NCBI RefSeq assembly: GCF_905220415.1
Contig: NC_059556.1
Span: 1,810,501 to 1,874,500 of the forward strand
DNA length: 64,000 nt
Origin: Colias croceus
Lineage: Eukaryota > Arthropoda > Insecta > Lepidoptera > Pieridae
Direction: 5' to 3'
The position numbers were made by a program, and so were the translations under genes. Below the pieces are notes generated by a model. That model ran no database searches. It worked only from the letters and a program-made list of their open reading frames with translations, and was not told where the DNA came from. Positions 52,931 through 63,657 of this stretch are shown in pieces. Every line of letters begins with the position of its first letter. Positions within the stretch are counted from its first letter, which is position 1.

Positions 52931-53309
52931 ACCTAATAAATGTAAAGAGACTGATTAACAATATCTTTCATTTTCGTCCTCACCTCAAAGTTATCACAAG
53001 TTTTTCTTCAGGTTTACATACATACAAGCTCGCATAGGAGTATCAATGGCATTGATTGAATTTCGTTTTTTTTTTTTTGAAAAATTAATCCGCTTGATGC
53101 GATCCGTCCGCTGCGTGCGATGCGGGCCTGTGGTCGCTTACCTTTAATGTATGAAAATAAATTCACAACTAATGTTTTGGAATACTCATGCCTCTAGCTT
53201 GTATGTACTGCCGCAAATCAAGTGAATATTATAACTTAAGTTTTGTTTACTGCGCTGTCGCTTCAACGTGTTAACAATATTGAAACTAACAAAGTAACAA
53301 ATACTAGTT
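52931..53309. other. Noncoding spacer
   Basis: A T-run at 53067 and a GC-richer patch at about 53095-53140; no gene. Confidence 0.3.
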
Positions 53310-53738
53310 ATGAGTTTTCTACGATCACCGACTAATTCCGAAATACGCTGCAGTTCACAGCCGGACTTATCTATAATTACTGTGGAACCATCAATATCCA
53401 CAATAACAACTCGTAGGAGAAAACAACCAGATTTATGTAGTTGTAACCAAGAAATAAGCGAAATGCGTAATGAACTATCTCGAATGACTACGTTGCTCGA
53501 GAAATTCGTTACATCTGAACAGCAAAATATGGATACGGTGCGCGAAAACATTTTAGAAATTGGTTTAGAAATAAAATGCATAAAAGAATCGACTTCTACT
53601 CTTATGAAGGCACATGATGCTGAAAACTTCACTTACTATGCGTGCCAACTAAGAATAGGACCGCGCTTGCTGCCAACTTCACACGAAAACTGCCAAATTA
53701 GTACTGCCAGCAAAAAATGTGCGAAAAAGAATTTTTAA
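53310..53738 (+). CDS. LINE ORF1-like coiled-coil protein, truncated
   Basis: A 142-codon frame: MSFLRSPTNSEIRCSSQPDL, then a basic patch TTRRRKQPDLCSCNQEISEM and a predicted coiled coil (NELSRMTTLLEKFVTSEQQN, MDTVRENILEIGLEIKCIKE). Short Ser/Pro-rich start, basic patch and coiled coil are the layout of the ORF1-type nucleic-acid-binding proteins of insect non-LTR retrotransposons (the FP/coiled-coil kind). The C-terminal RNA-binding region is missing or replaced after about residue 110. No reverse transcriptase follows directly. Confidence 0.45.
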   Translation: MSFLRSPTNSEIRCSSQPDLSIITVEPSISTITTRRRKQPDLCSCNQEISEMRNELSRMTTLLEKFVTSEQQNMDTVRENILEIGLEIKCIKESTSTLMKAHDAENFTYYACQLRIGPRLLPTSHENCQISTASKKCAKKNF

Positions 53739-54088
53739 TGTTCATGATTATATTTAATTATTGTATAATCGTTATATTCATTAAATACTATTTATTGAAT
53801 TTCACTGATGGATCATGGATAAATTAATTATACAGGTATGGAAACAGTATTCATAAAAAGTTAACATTTTCATAGTTAATGCTACTGGTCACCCTAATAT
53901 GTCGACATTTTGCTACGCAACTGAGAAGCTACCAGTGTGACGTTAGCTACGCTTTCGTGTATACGCGCGTGTCTTATATCTGTTTCCTTCTGGACTTCAT
54001 TGTTATTGTTGTTTTTTTTTGTTATCATCGTTGACTTTGTTATTCATATTTGTTAAGTTTGTGCGTTTGAGTGGACTTTCAACTCAAA
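53739..54088. other. Upstream region of the long-spacer Tc1-type gene
   Basis: AT-rich and noncoding. It probably contains the 5' leader of the gene starting at 54089; terminal repeats were not found. Confidence 0.35.
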
Positions 54089-54911
54089 ATGAGTTCGAAG
54101 AGAGGTGCGGTGCTCCATCGTAGAGCACGAGAAATCGTTTTTAATGTGCACAAGTACTTTGAAAATGAAAAAAACCGTCATCTATTTGGATGAGACGTGG
54201 ATCCACTCGCATTACACTCTTGCCAAGTGTTGGCAGTCTAGTGAGACCACTGGGGTCCTTAAAAATACGAGTGCTGGACCGCGTTGGATCATTGCCCATG
54301 CCGGAGGTGAAACGAGATTTGTGGACGGAGCTTTCCTTATGTTCAAAGCGAAAACAAAAACGGGCGATTATCACGACCAGATGAACGGTGATAATTTTAT
54401 GAAATGGCTAACCCAGCAGCTGTTACCAAACATGCCCAAAAACAGCCTAGTCGTAATTGACAACGCTCCTTACCACAGCTTCGAAGAAAATAAGCCACCG
54501 ACTATGAACGCAAGGAAAGCAGAGTTACAGGCGTGGTTGTCCGAACAAAATATTCAGTTTGAAAATGATTTCACAAAGGCCGAGTTATACGAACTAATAA
54601 AAAACATAAGCCTCCCAAGAATTATGTAGTCGACAACATGTTTACCTGCCACGGCCATGAAGTTTTGCGTTTGCCACCATATAATTGTGATTTGTGATCT
54701 CAATCCCATAGAATACATATGGCATTTAATAAAAAGGCGTGTAGCAGACAAAAATGTAAGCCAGTTAGCCAGCGAGATTGAGGCTCTGACAAGAGAGGCT
54801 GTAGCTTCAATCACAGTAGATGACTGGAGACGGGAGGTAAATCATGTAAAAAGAATTGAAGCAAATAATGCTGACAGCGGCTCGAAGACGATGACTTCAG
54901 TTTCATTATAA
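54089..54911 (+). pseudogene. Tc1/mariner-superfamily transposase with about 82-residue D-E spacing
   Basis: ATG at 54089: MSSKRGAVLHRRAREIVFNV, HKYFENEKN, the start of the N-terminal HTH. A deletion removes the rest of it, and after a shift the nuclease begins: TVIYLDETWIHSHYTLAKCW (first Asp), IIAHAGGETRFVDGAFLMFK, NMPKNSLVVIDNAPYH (second Asp). A one-base loss near 54603 and a 7-base duplication near 54697 precede DLNPIEYIWHLIKRRVADKN (Glu). I count 81-82 residues from Asp to Glu once these are discounted. A last exon at 55038-55130 is probable. Same clade as 34060-34760, better preserved. Confidence 0.75.
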
Positions 54912-55037
54912 ATACAGGTAACTATAATTTTAGATACTTCTGAAAAAATAAAAAGTGAATATATATATATATATAATAGTGAGTTATATATAATAGTGAG
55001 TTTGAGTTTAAATTAATCATGTTTTCTCTTATTACAG

Positions 55038-55130
55038 GCGGAGATAGCAGTGACTGCGACAGCGAAGATTCAGAATACGACGACGATGACGCTGTGTTAA
55101 GTGGTGTAGAGGAAATATTATCCGATTGAT
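55038..55130 (+). pseudogene. Acidic last exon of the long-spacer Tc1-type gene
   Basis: After an acceptor TTACAG (55033-55038) the frame reads GGDSSDCDSEDSEYDDDDAV and ends GVEEILSD at a TGA near 55129. The donor candidate GTAACT is at about 54919. Acidic SD-rich tails are present in the family as I remember it. Confidence 0.45.
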
Positions 55131-55297
55131 AAAAACTGAAATAATATATATGTTTTTTATATACGTGCTTTTATTTTAAAATCCTACTCATTCATAATAA
55201 AATTGGCGTGAAATGTATTAGAAATACCAACAAAGCGCACATTAAATATTTAAACTGAATATAATTTCTTTATTGATTTTTTTGCACACCATACGCT

Positions 55298-56925
55298 TTG
55301 GTAATGAAGTTAGCGCGTATTACTAAAAATGGTGAAAAAGACTTAATCATTAAATTTATAAAAGGAGTCCCTACAATAATCCATATTCCAAAAAAAGTCC
55401 AATCTCAATCAATAAACCTAATTATTAACAATAAAAAGTCTATAAACGATAGTGTCACATACCAAATAGAAAATGACTATGGCTGTCTACAATTAAATAA
55501 ATCACGTATTAACTTCTTTTACACGAATATCGGCAGTATACGAAAAAAAGGCAAATTTGACGAATTGAAGTCTATAATTGGAAGCATGTCACGTACTATT
55601 CATATTATGCTCCTAACAGAAACATGGCTTAAATCAGAAGAGGAAGCGGTTAAAATGCAAATTCCTAACTACACACATTACTATTGAGGTCTTTTGAGGT
55701 CTGTTAGAAAAAGAAACAAATTGCAAAAACAATGCAAAGCTAAACCTAATGACACAGAATTTAAAGATTATTTTCAAAGATATCGTAACACATGTAATTA
55801 TTTAATAAAAACAGCTAAGAAACAGTATTATTATCAAAACTAATTTAGACAGAATGCAGGAAATATTAAAAATACTTGGAATATAATAAAGGATGTATGC
55901 AACATTAATAAAACCACGCCAATACCTGATAAGTTCTTAAAAACAAAAACATCTACTACTGACTCGCTTAACGAAGTGAACAGATATTTTACTTCTATAA
56001 GTAGGTAGCGATTTAGCAAATAATACACTTAATATGTTGGGATGCACTGAGGGTTGTTTGGCTAAAAAAGCTTCCTCTGTAGACGTCCCCCCTAATTCAT
56101 TCCTACTTTTACCAACAAACTGCAATGAGGTTCAAAGTGTAATAAATAGTTTAAAATCTTCCTGTGCTAGGACAATATATCTACCAATTTGCTAAAAGTA
56201 ATCATTAAACCTATTACATATTTAATTAATCTTAGTTTTGAAAGTGCCGTTTTTCCAGACTCTTTTAAAAAAGCCATAGTATCTCCTATTTTTTAATCTG
56301 GTGACAAAAGTTTAGCCTGTAATTATAGACCAATTTCGCTTGTATCAACATTTTCTAAAATAATTGAAAAAATTGTAAACAATAGATTGATAAAATACTT
56401 AACTAGATTTAAGATGCTCAGTTCACTGCAATTTGGGTTCAGGATCGGTAAGTCTACAGAGGATGCTGTCTACAGCTTAACATAAAAAATACGATCTTAC
56501 CTGGACAACAATGAAAAGTGCATGGGTGTATTTCTGGACCTTCAAAAGGCATTTGACACTGAATCTATTCCTATACTTTTAACACGCATGCAAAATATGG
56601 GAGTAAGGGGAATGCCTCTTGAATGGTTCAGATCTTATCTGACAGGCAGAACACAGAGGGTAAGGGTAAATGGCCACTTTAGCAACAACGCTTCATGTTT
56701 GTACGGAATACCGCAGGGTAGCAGCACCCTCGGTCCATCGCTGTTTATTGTCTACGACCTACGTGAACGAACTATGTAATCTTCGTTTAAATAATACCGA
56801 CATAACCATGACCAACCATCGCGGACGATACTGTTCTTTTATTTCATGGTTCTTCTTGGAGTAAAGTACGTCAAACTGCTGAAATAGAAATGAGTAAGGT
56901 AACAGCCTGTTTAGAAGAATAAAGG
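55298..56925 (+). pseudogene. Non-LTR retrotransposon ORF2 (endonuclease plus RT), broken
   Basis: First frame (to 55687) is the start of an APE-type endonuclease: INFFYTNIGSIRKKGKFDEL, MLLTETWLKSEE (catalytic Glu of the 'TE-x-W' motif). Most of the endonuclease is deleted. Linker sequences (SVRKRNKLQKQCKAKPNDTE; YLIKTAKKQYYYQN) follow and then the RT: NNRLIKYLTRFKMLSSLQFG, MGVFLDLQKAFDT (first RT Asp), YGIPQGSSTLGPSLF and, in a third frame, ADDTVLLFHGSSWSK (the catalytic ADD). Breaks around 55684, 55842, 56180-56330, 56483 and 56750. Jockey/CR1-like order. No 3' end is recognised; it abuts a piggyBac fragment at 56938. Confidence 0.8.
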
Positions 56926-56937
56926 CAATTGTGCACT

Positions 56938-57512
56938 GGTTTCGTACGTCCCTAAAAAAATAAAAACGGTTTACTTTTGTCTAGTATGCACGATGATGAA
57001 AAGATCAACGAAGTGACTGGTAAACCTGAAATTATCATGGATTATAATTCAACAATAGGAGCCGTCGATACTGTTGACAAAATGTGCGCGTCGTACAATG
57101 TCGCCAGAGGTACCAACAGATGGTCTATGGTGGTTTTTATAGCCTGATGAATGTGACAGGAATCAATTCATACATTATTTATGCTCAAAATAACCCAAAC
57201 AAAAAAATTGAAAGAAGAGTTTTTCTAGAAAAACTGTCCTATGAACTCATTGATGCACACTTGAGAAGACGCGCGACAGCTACTTGTTTGCCAAATATGA
57301 TAAGACAGAGATGTGCTGAAATCTGCAAGCTCGATGGTCCAGAATCATCATATACTGCTAACAACCTAGGACCAGGGCGTTGTGGCTTTTGTAGCTCAAA
57401 AAAAAACCGAAAAACCCGTTACAACTGCGTTATATGCAAAAAATATTTTTGTTTGGAGCACGCGATTATGGTTTGCTCTGACTGCTATCCTAATCAAACC
57501 CAAGATGATTAG
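56938..57512 (+). pseudogene. piggyBac transposase, C-terminal third
   Basis: After one shift the frames read VSYVPKKIK, GKPEIIMDYNSTIGAVDTVD (third Asp in 'G-x-VD-x-x-D'), RWSMVVF and, from 57140, YSLMNVTGINSYIIYAQNNP. The long frame from 57084 ends with the Cys-rich cross-brace domain: CGFCSSKKNRKTRY, CVICKKYFCLEH and CSDC. The last part is uninterrupted to the stop at 57510. Upstream nuclease parts are missing. Confidence 0.8.
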
Positions 57513-58045
57513 ACTTACTTTTCTTATACCTAGTATAGTTATTTAGAAGATATTATTATATTTTTATGTTTTGATTTCAGAAGAATTTAATTTTGGTTCA
57601 CTTTTTGTGGTATGTAAGAATAACTGATTTTTTTCAAAGGCTGTTTCGGAACACCTTAAAACAATAATAAATACAAATTATTTAATCACAATTAATTTTG
57701 TTTCATTAAACACATTCCCAACTTTAAATAGAACAAACACTTTTAAAAAATTTTCCCCAAAAGATAAAAACTACAGCATTTATCTAGTATCGGTCCGTGA
57801 GACCGTGCGCGAGTATAGGTGTTACACTATTTGGCGCGAGTACAGTAAGGTTAATAATAAATAATAATAAACTCTTTATTAGCAGCTACGCAATATTAAA
57901 ATTAACAATTTATGTACTTACAATCTACTTTATCTAACAACCTATATGCTAAAAGGATTGCCGCTCAGCATTTTACAATGAAAAGCATAGGCCTTCATTG
58001 CAGAGCTGATTTTCAGCGACACCTAATTATAAAAATACAATGAAT
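57513..58045. other. Noncoding, possible LINE 3' flank
   Basis: A repeat-like stretch with AATAATAATAAACTCTTTAT near 57860; no gene. Confidence 0.3.
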
Positions 58046-58145
58046 ACGTGCTGCGGTATCCTACTCGCCGAGTACCTGATATTGGCGTATTTGACAGAGT
58101 TTATCGAAGACTACGAGAAACTGGTTCTGTTAGTTCAGAGATATA
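58046..58145 (+). pseudogene. mariner N-terminal (DUF4817-like) scrap
   Basis: RYPTRRVPDIGVFDRVYRRL, RETGSVS matches the first helices of DD41D-type mariner proteins ('FP-x-R-x-x-P-x-x-x-x-F-x-x-L-x-x-x-LRE-x-G'). It stops before the second HTH. Confidence 0.4.
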
Positions 58146-58161
58146 AATGCTTTTTTTTAGA

Positions 58162-58504
58162 TGCCACGTAGAAGAACTAGGACAACCACAAAAGCTTCTT
58201 GGACAGTGGATTCATTAGAAAATGCGGTATCTGTTCTCAAAAGAGGAGGAATTTCGGTGTACAAAGTATCGCAACAAACTGGTTTGCATCTGGATTTTTG
58301 CATCGTCATCTAGATTTGAGTATTAGAAAGCCTAAAGCCATCAGTATCAACCGAATCCTTGGATTTTATAAGACTGAGATTACGCTTTTTCTCAATAACT
58401 TGGAGAAATTATTGGAGCTACATACCTTCGTGCCTCAAATGATGATCCAAAAAATATTTTCTAATTGTTATTTACTCGTAAAACAAGAAGAGATTATGGA
58501 TTGA
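58162..58504 (+). pseudogene. pogo-superfamily transposase, N-terminal fragment
   Basis: ATG at 58162: MPRRRTRTTTKASWTVDSLE, NAVSVLKRGGISVYKVSQQT, a pipsqueak HTH. After frameshifts near 58285 comes HRHLDLSIRKPK and IMISKTEI-like remnants (GFYKTEITLFLNNLEKL, MMIQKIFSN). CENP-B HTH and nuclease are absent. A different pogo lineage from the one at 48 kb. Confidence 0.55.
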
Positions 58505-58759
58505 GTATGTATTCTAAGTTCCTAAAATAAGTGTTCAAATTAATAATTAGTTAGGTAAGCTAGTAAGTATAGTATAGCATATGGATGCACAATTTAAGTT
58601 TGAGACTGATTTACACAAAGTCATTAGAAGGTAAAAATAAAAATGTTGATTCTATAAATTTAACTTTTATTAAAAGCCTCTCAATTAATTAAAAACTCAA
58701 CCGGGCATTTCTTACTATTCTGGTTAAGGGAAACCATCATTGATACTTATAATTTGTAA
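58505..58759. other. AT-rich spacer
   Basis: Nothing recognised. Confidence 0.3.
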
Positions 58760-58936
58760 GAAAACGCAGTATCGTATGGAACACTAGCACTGACAGTAAT
58801 AGCAAGCATCTTTTTCTTCGTGTGGTGGCGAAGGAGTCGAGCGAATCAACAGCAGAGCTTCCCAGCGGCCCAACAGCAGAACGTCCCAACAAACTATTCA
58901 GTCACGGACAATAGCCCAAGAGTGTGTCGGTTCTAG
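58760..58936 (+). pseudogene. Membrane anchor plus tail, possibly env-like
   Basis: The frame contains one hydrophobic segment of about 16-18 residues followed by a cluster of Arg, then a Gln-rich polar tail and a stop at 58934-58936. A C-terminal anchor with a short basic/polar tail recalls insect retroelement env proteins (compare 45740-46519), but nothing more upstream supports it. Confidence 0.3.
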
Positions 58937-59629
58937 TGTGTGCGTGCCTCAAAAAAGTATAACAACTAGTGTTCGTGCGTCTCCCTTACCCGAACGGGGA
59001 GAGTGTATAAGCGAAGGAGCATGTGATCAACACAGACTCAGACGATGGGCAAGTGCGTGTTTTAAAAGAAGCGATAGGTCGACATCGCCAATAACTAATA
59101 AACGCTCTGTTATAATTAATGGCTCGGTGGTGGAATTATACGCAAATTTAAGCATTACAAACATTTCAAGACTTTTAGAAGAATTTAGTATTATCTTTTG
59201 TGGGCCTCGGGAGCATGTTCGTGTATCGAACAAACATATTATTTTAACCATTTATAACTTATAGTTACATGTTATAATAAAATTGAGCAATTACGTTATT
59301 GAGGTCAAGCTGCATCGGCAGTAATAACGTGCGACAGCCGAGCCGGCCGAAAAGCGCAGTTCATTCATAGCAGCGCCCGATTGCTCTATCTATCCGCTTA
59401 TTCGGCGTAAATCATATATAATTATTAGCAGCAATTAAAGTGTTCCCAGTTGTCCTTTATCATGTCATTATTAGCAGCATTTAGCGCGACCTACATGCAG
59501 TCCACTATTGAAGTAATACGCTATGTCCTCATACGAGTACGCAGTCCTCATTTACTCGCACGAGGACAAGTCGTTACGATTTTTTATTTTTATTTTTTGT
59601 TTACTGAAGGACGAAGGACATTTATAAGA
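58937..59629. other. No gene recognised
   Basis: Open frames here (for example 58938-59264) have no recognisable motif. A GC-richer patch at 59325-59375 is unassigned. Confidence 0.3.
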
Positions 59630-59975
59630 AATGGGGATTTAAGATATTTGTACGTGCCGGGGTTTCTGATCTTGTATATAACTTTATGCCGTATGCCGGG
59701 GAAGATACTTTCCGTGACCGCACCTTTACGGACTATGAAAATAGTTTGGGTCTTGGAGCCAAAGTTGTCATAGGACTTATATCATAGAAGACAAGCCTGC
59801 AAGTGTCTACTTCGACAATTTTTTTACTTCCTTGGAATTAATTCACCATTTACGAGAAGAGTATGGACTATTAAGCTTGGGAACCATAAAATATAACCGG
59901 TTGAGAGGCTGTGGAAAAAAAATGATGTCTGATAAGGAACTTACAAAAAAAGGCAGAGGTGCAAGTCAACACGAA
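59630..59975 (+). pseudogene. piggyBac-like transposase, central fragment
   Basis: KWGFKIFVRAGVSDLVYNFM, GEDTFRDRTFTDYENSLGLG, AKVVIGL, then after a stop ASVYFDNFFTSLELIHHLRE (second Asp) and EYGLLSLGTIKYNRLRGCGK, KMMSDKELTKKGRG. This is the PGBD-like order between the first and third Asp. It ends at the microsatellite. Confidence 0.75.
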
Positions 59976-59977
59976 CT

Positions 59978-60058
59978 AACGCACGCACGCACACAAGCAC
60001 GCACGCGCACGCGCTTGCACTCACGCACGCACGCACGCACGCACGCGCACACACACAC
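59978..60058 (+). repeat. GCAC/ACGC microsatellite
   Basis: An imperfect ACGC/GCAC run of about 80 bp with a CA end (ACACACACACAC). Confidence 0.9.
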
Positions 60059-60349
60059 CTACTGGGGCGGAATTCACCACGCGCGGATTGGTGGTTCAGT
60101 GGCTTTATGACAAATTAATTTTTAAATTAAAAAACAAATCTCTTAATGGTCCTCACAGGTGGTAGTATAAAGCACTATGTAGCTCTCGGAAGCACTCGAT
60201 TTCTACCTCGGGAGTTTTGTCGCCCTTGGCTGCGCTTTCGGGACACAAACTGCACCCTAGGTAGTAATCAGTCACTTTTTTCCCTCGGTGAACAATGTAC
60301 TATATTAATAATGTTTTTTTATGATTATTTTGCAGAAAAGCTATCCAAA

Positions 60350-60554
60350 ATGGTGAGAAATTATGTTCGGAAAACAACAAAAGGTTCGTATTGTAAAGAA
60401 AAATTCAGGGAAGCTGTGCTGGCTATACAAAACGGCGAATTGAGTGGGTATGCAGCAGTGAAACTTTACGGTATCCCACGAATGACTTTGATGGACCATG
60501 TAAAAGATAAAAGAACTAAATCAAATACCATGGGACGAAACTGCATTAGCTTCA
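60350..60554 (+). pseudogene. pogo-superfamily transposase, 5' part (interrupted by Harbinger)
   Basis: ATG at 60350, preceded by an acceptor-like TTTTGCAG (60328-60335): MVRNYVRKTTKGSYCKEKFR, EAVLAIQNGELSGYAAVKLY, GIPRMTLMDHVKDKRTKSNT. This is the psq HTH, close to that of the element at 48 kb. About 15 bp before the Harbinger element two bases seem to be missing (GRN then a shift), so the gene was probably damaged independently. It continues at 63773. Confidence 0.75.
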
Positions 60555-60862
60555 GGCTTAGCACGCACTGCGGTTAAAATTACGCGTTTTATCGTAGGTC
60601 TGAAACCGCAAAAAAATGTAACACATAGTTTTCTATACAAGCGCACGCATTAGTGACGTTTTTCAGTGACTGATTTTAAAAACGTAACTTGCTACATTTT
60701 GATCGCGGTTTGCAAACGCGCGTTTTTTTTGTGTCCTATAGTTAAAGTATGGAAGCGCACGCACAGCGTTTAACCGCATTCGGTTTTATATTCAGTCTCG
60801 ACTGGGCGAGCGCAGAGGATAGACGTTATTTGCAGTGCTAACGAACGTTAAGAAATTTTTTC

Positions 60863-63002
60863 ATGTCGTCCGACTCGGATACAGCGTCTATAGACTACGA
60901 TAATTTGTCTAAAAATATTATTATTGAAGTGGAAAAAAGGCCAGCATTATATGACAAATCGTTAAAGCAATACAAAGACAGAAATATTAAGGCCCGGCTT
61001 TGGCAGGAGGTATATCAAAATGTGTGCAGAGAATGGACAAACTTATCGGAGGCAGACAAGAAAAACAAAGGTATGTGCTGCTTTTAATTTTAATATTTAA
61101 AGTTAATTAATTACAATCTTAATATCTTAATCTTAATCTTAATACTATTATAAAGGCGAAAGTTTGTAAGTATGGATGTATGGATGTATGGATGTTTGTT
61201 ACTCTTTCACGTAAAAACTACTGAACCGATTACAATGAAATTTAGCACACATATAGAGGGTAACTTGGATTAACACATAGGATAAGTTTTATCCCGGAAA
61301 TCCCACGGGAACGGGAACTATGCGGGTTTTCCTTTGAAAACGCGGGCGAAGCCGCGGGCGGAAATCTAGTTAGTTATATAGCGTCGTACTGCCAATTTAA
61401 AGCACCAGCTCGAGATGTAAAGTAGTCCGCAAATAAATTTCGTACTTGCATCACGTCATTACTAGGACGAAGTCTAATTGGATGTAAATTTCGTAGTTCC
61501 GAGTGTTCCCATTGGCACGAATTTTCTAGTAATTCCTTGCCATCGTATTTTCGAACGAAATTGTGCAATATGCAGCAAGCTTTAACTATGTAATCGCATA
61601 GTACAAGTTGTGTATCTAATGGTCTGTGTAAAATTCGCCATTTATTTGCCATTATGCCAAATGTACATTCGACTGTTCTTCTGGCATACGAAAGTCGGTA
61701 GTTATAAATCTTTTCTTTGATAGATAAGTTTCTGCTTGGGTATGGTCTCATCAAATGTTTTAAAAGCGGAAAAGCTTCATCCCCAACAAATACAAATGGC
61801 ATTTCAGACCCTTCATTATAATTTGGTATTACTGAGCATTCTGGTAAATCCAGTTGGTTTGCTAAAAGTCTTCTACCAAAATTTGAACTTCGGAATACGC
61901 TGGCGTCACTATTAGATCCGTATGCACCCACGTCAATAGCTACAAAGCTATAGTTAGCATCAGCAATCGCAAGCAGAATAATAGAATAAAACTTCTTATA
62001 ATTAAATGATTCTGACCCGGTATTATCGGGTCTTTCGATTCTTATGTGCTTGCCATCAAGTGCGCCGACACAATTTGGGAAGTGTGTTTGTTCAAAAAAT
62101 CCTTTTGCTATGTTTAACCAGTCTTCTTTTGTCATTTCTTTTAAGTAAATAGGCTGCAAACATAACCATAACTGCTTGCATGTATGATAAATAATTTCAC
62201 TAATAGTAGTAGCGCCAATCAAGTATTCAAAATATAACGATTTTATGCTATTTCCTGAAGCAAGGTACCTGCAAACAAGATATTGATTTATTTTTTTGTT
62301 TTAGGAAGCTCCATACAAAAAAAATGGAAAAACATGAAAGATTGTTTCGCTAAGGAATTGGCAGCACATCAAGGCAAATCTGGACAGGCTGCTCCTCCAA
62401 AGAAAAGGAAATATGTTCATTTTGACTCAATGCTTTTTCTAATTCCTTCTATGCAGAAACGAGAAACAAGCAGTAATATAATGTCGTCTGTTTCTCCTCA
62501 AGATATAAATGTATCGTCACCGGCATCTACTCAGGATAGAACATTGCCTGCTACAGCTCAAAATTCGCAACCTCAAATAGCACTGCGAAAGAAGAACTGT
62601 TCTGGAAGCAACAATTCAATAGACTATGAGAAGCAATTACTGGACATATTAAAAGAAAAACAAGTACACGAGAACGAGGACGACGAAGAAAAAAACTTTG
62701 CGCTAATGTTAGTTCCTATGTTACGTAAATTAAATGAAGATCAAAAGCATTATGCTAAGATTGAAATCCTTAATGTCTTAAAAAAGGCACGTTCTCATTC
62801 ATCTCCGCAACCATCGCAACACGTTTTTAATCAACCATCTCAATTTAGAAAACAAAGAATATGCAGTTCACCATTGTATCATCAAACATATACCCAGCCA
62901 CAAAACACCAATCAGTATTCTCCACAATCCTCATGTATAGATACAATATATTCCATCCCATCACCATCAGAAACTCTTCCTCCAACAAGTCCAGCTCCAT
63001 AG
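60863..63002 (+). CDS. MADF-BESS protein of the Harbinger element, two exons
   Basis: Exons 60863-61070 and 62305-63002, joined in phase (GTATGT at 61071, AG at 62303-62304), giving 301 residues. MADF domain at about residues 14-115 (IIIEVEKRPALYDKSLKQYK; LWQEVYQNV; IQKKWKNMKDCFAKELAAHQ; YVHFDSMLFLIP). Then a Ser/Thr/Gln-rich linker, a BESS motif at about 200-232 (NFALMLVPMLRKLNEDQKHY) and a Pro/Gln/Ser-rich tail. In Harbinger elements such a protein binds the ends and brings the transposase into the nucleus. The intron contains the whole second exon of the transposase on the other strand. AATAAA at 63314 may be its poly(A) signal. Confidence 0.9.
61137..61369 (+). mobile_element. Lep1-like non-autonomous Helitron, copy 3
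   Basis: Starts TCTTAATACTATTATAAAGG after an A within a short TCTTAA tandem run, ends GGGCGGAAATCTAG before a T. Contains an ATGGATGT tandem run and 'GGGCGAAGCCGCGGGCG'. It ends 4 bp from the transposase stop codon (61374-61376), i.e. it lies in that gene's 3' region and in the intron of the MADF gene. Confidence 0.8.
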
Positions 63003-63657
63003 CCATCAACTACAATTCTACAAGTACCGTCTATACCAATGCCACAAAATCAGGTACAAATTATTAGCCAAAAAATTTTAAGACCAGCCAGTGCGACTGC
63101 TAATTATTTTTCGAAATTTGGAAATCAGGTAGCAGAAGACCAAGACTTTTCCGAATTTGGGAATGAGGAAACAGAAGGCCATGACTTCTCACAATTTGGA
63201 AATTAGGTAACAGAAGAGCAATACTACCTACACCAAAGAGTAAATTAAAAATTTTTAGTTATAACTTTTTATTGCACTTCTTACTTTTTAATTTTGCCTA
63301 TTCAATGGTTTGTAATAAAGATTTTCATAATAATTAAAAATTGTTTTCTTACCTCAACGTAACTGAAAGTCGCTCTTCAGGTGATATTGCCTTACGAAAT
63401 GTAGTGTCTTGATGTTGTAAATACGGGCCCACGGCTTGTAATAATTTATCAAAGGTACTAATAGACATTCTGTAGTAATTAAAAAATTTATCGGGATGCT
63501 CTCGCACATCGTTGTACATTTTGCAAAAGTATCCTTTTAAATGTCTTTGATCTGTTAGCGGATGTACCCAGTACCTATGTCGGCGGCGTTGTTTACGACT
63601 TTTGCTTCTTATTTTCAAAATCAAAGCCACAACACATGCTACTCGCCAGAAATCCAT
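61374..63657 (-). CDS. HARBI1-type transposase, two exons, open
   Basis: Exons 63657-63353 and 62268-61374 (minus), with GT at 63352-63351 and AG at 62270-62269, join in phase to 399 residues. Exon 1: MDFWRVACVVALILKI, a Lys/Arg-rich segment, YWVHPLTDQRHLKGYFCKMY and FFNYYRMSISTFDKLLQAVG (HTH). Exon 2 has the nuclease: FPNCVGALDGKHIRIERPDN with Asp173, PFVFVGDEAFPLLKHLMRPY with Asp265, YARRTVECTFGIMANKWRIL with Glu302 (36 residues between the last two), and ACCILHNFV. Complete, without stops. The intron contains exon 2 of the MADF-BESS gene. I see no AATAAA on this strand between the stop and 60840; the Helitron at 61137-61369 may have displaced it. Confidence 0.9.

Noticed and set aside
51970..53140. 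A Harbinger element around the MADF-BESS gene at 52.1 kb, based on GGGCC(G/T)GT words
   Set aside because: The words near 51970 and 53125 are in the same orientation, not inverted.
58938..59264. 108-codon plus-strand frame after the membrane-anchor piece
   Set aside because: No motif, skewed composition, and not continuous with either neighbour.
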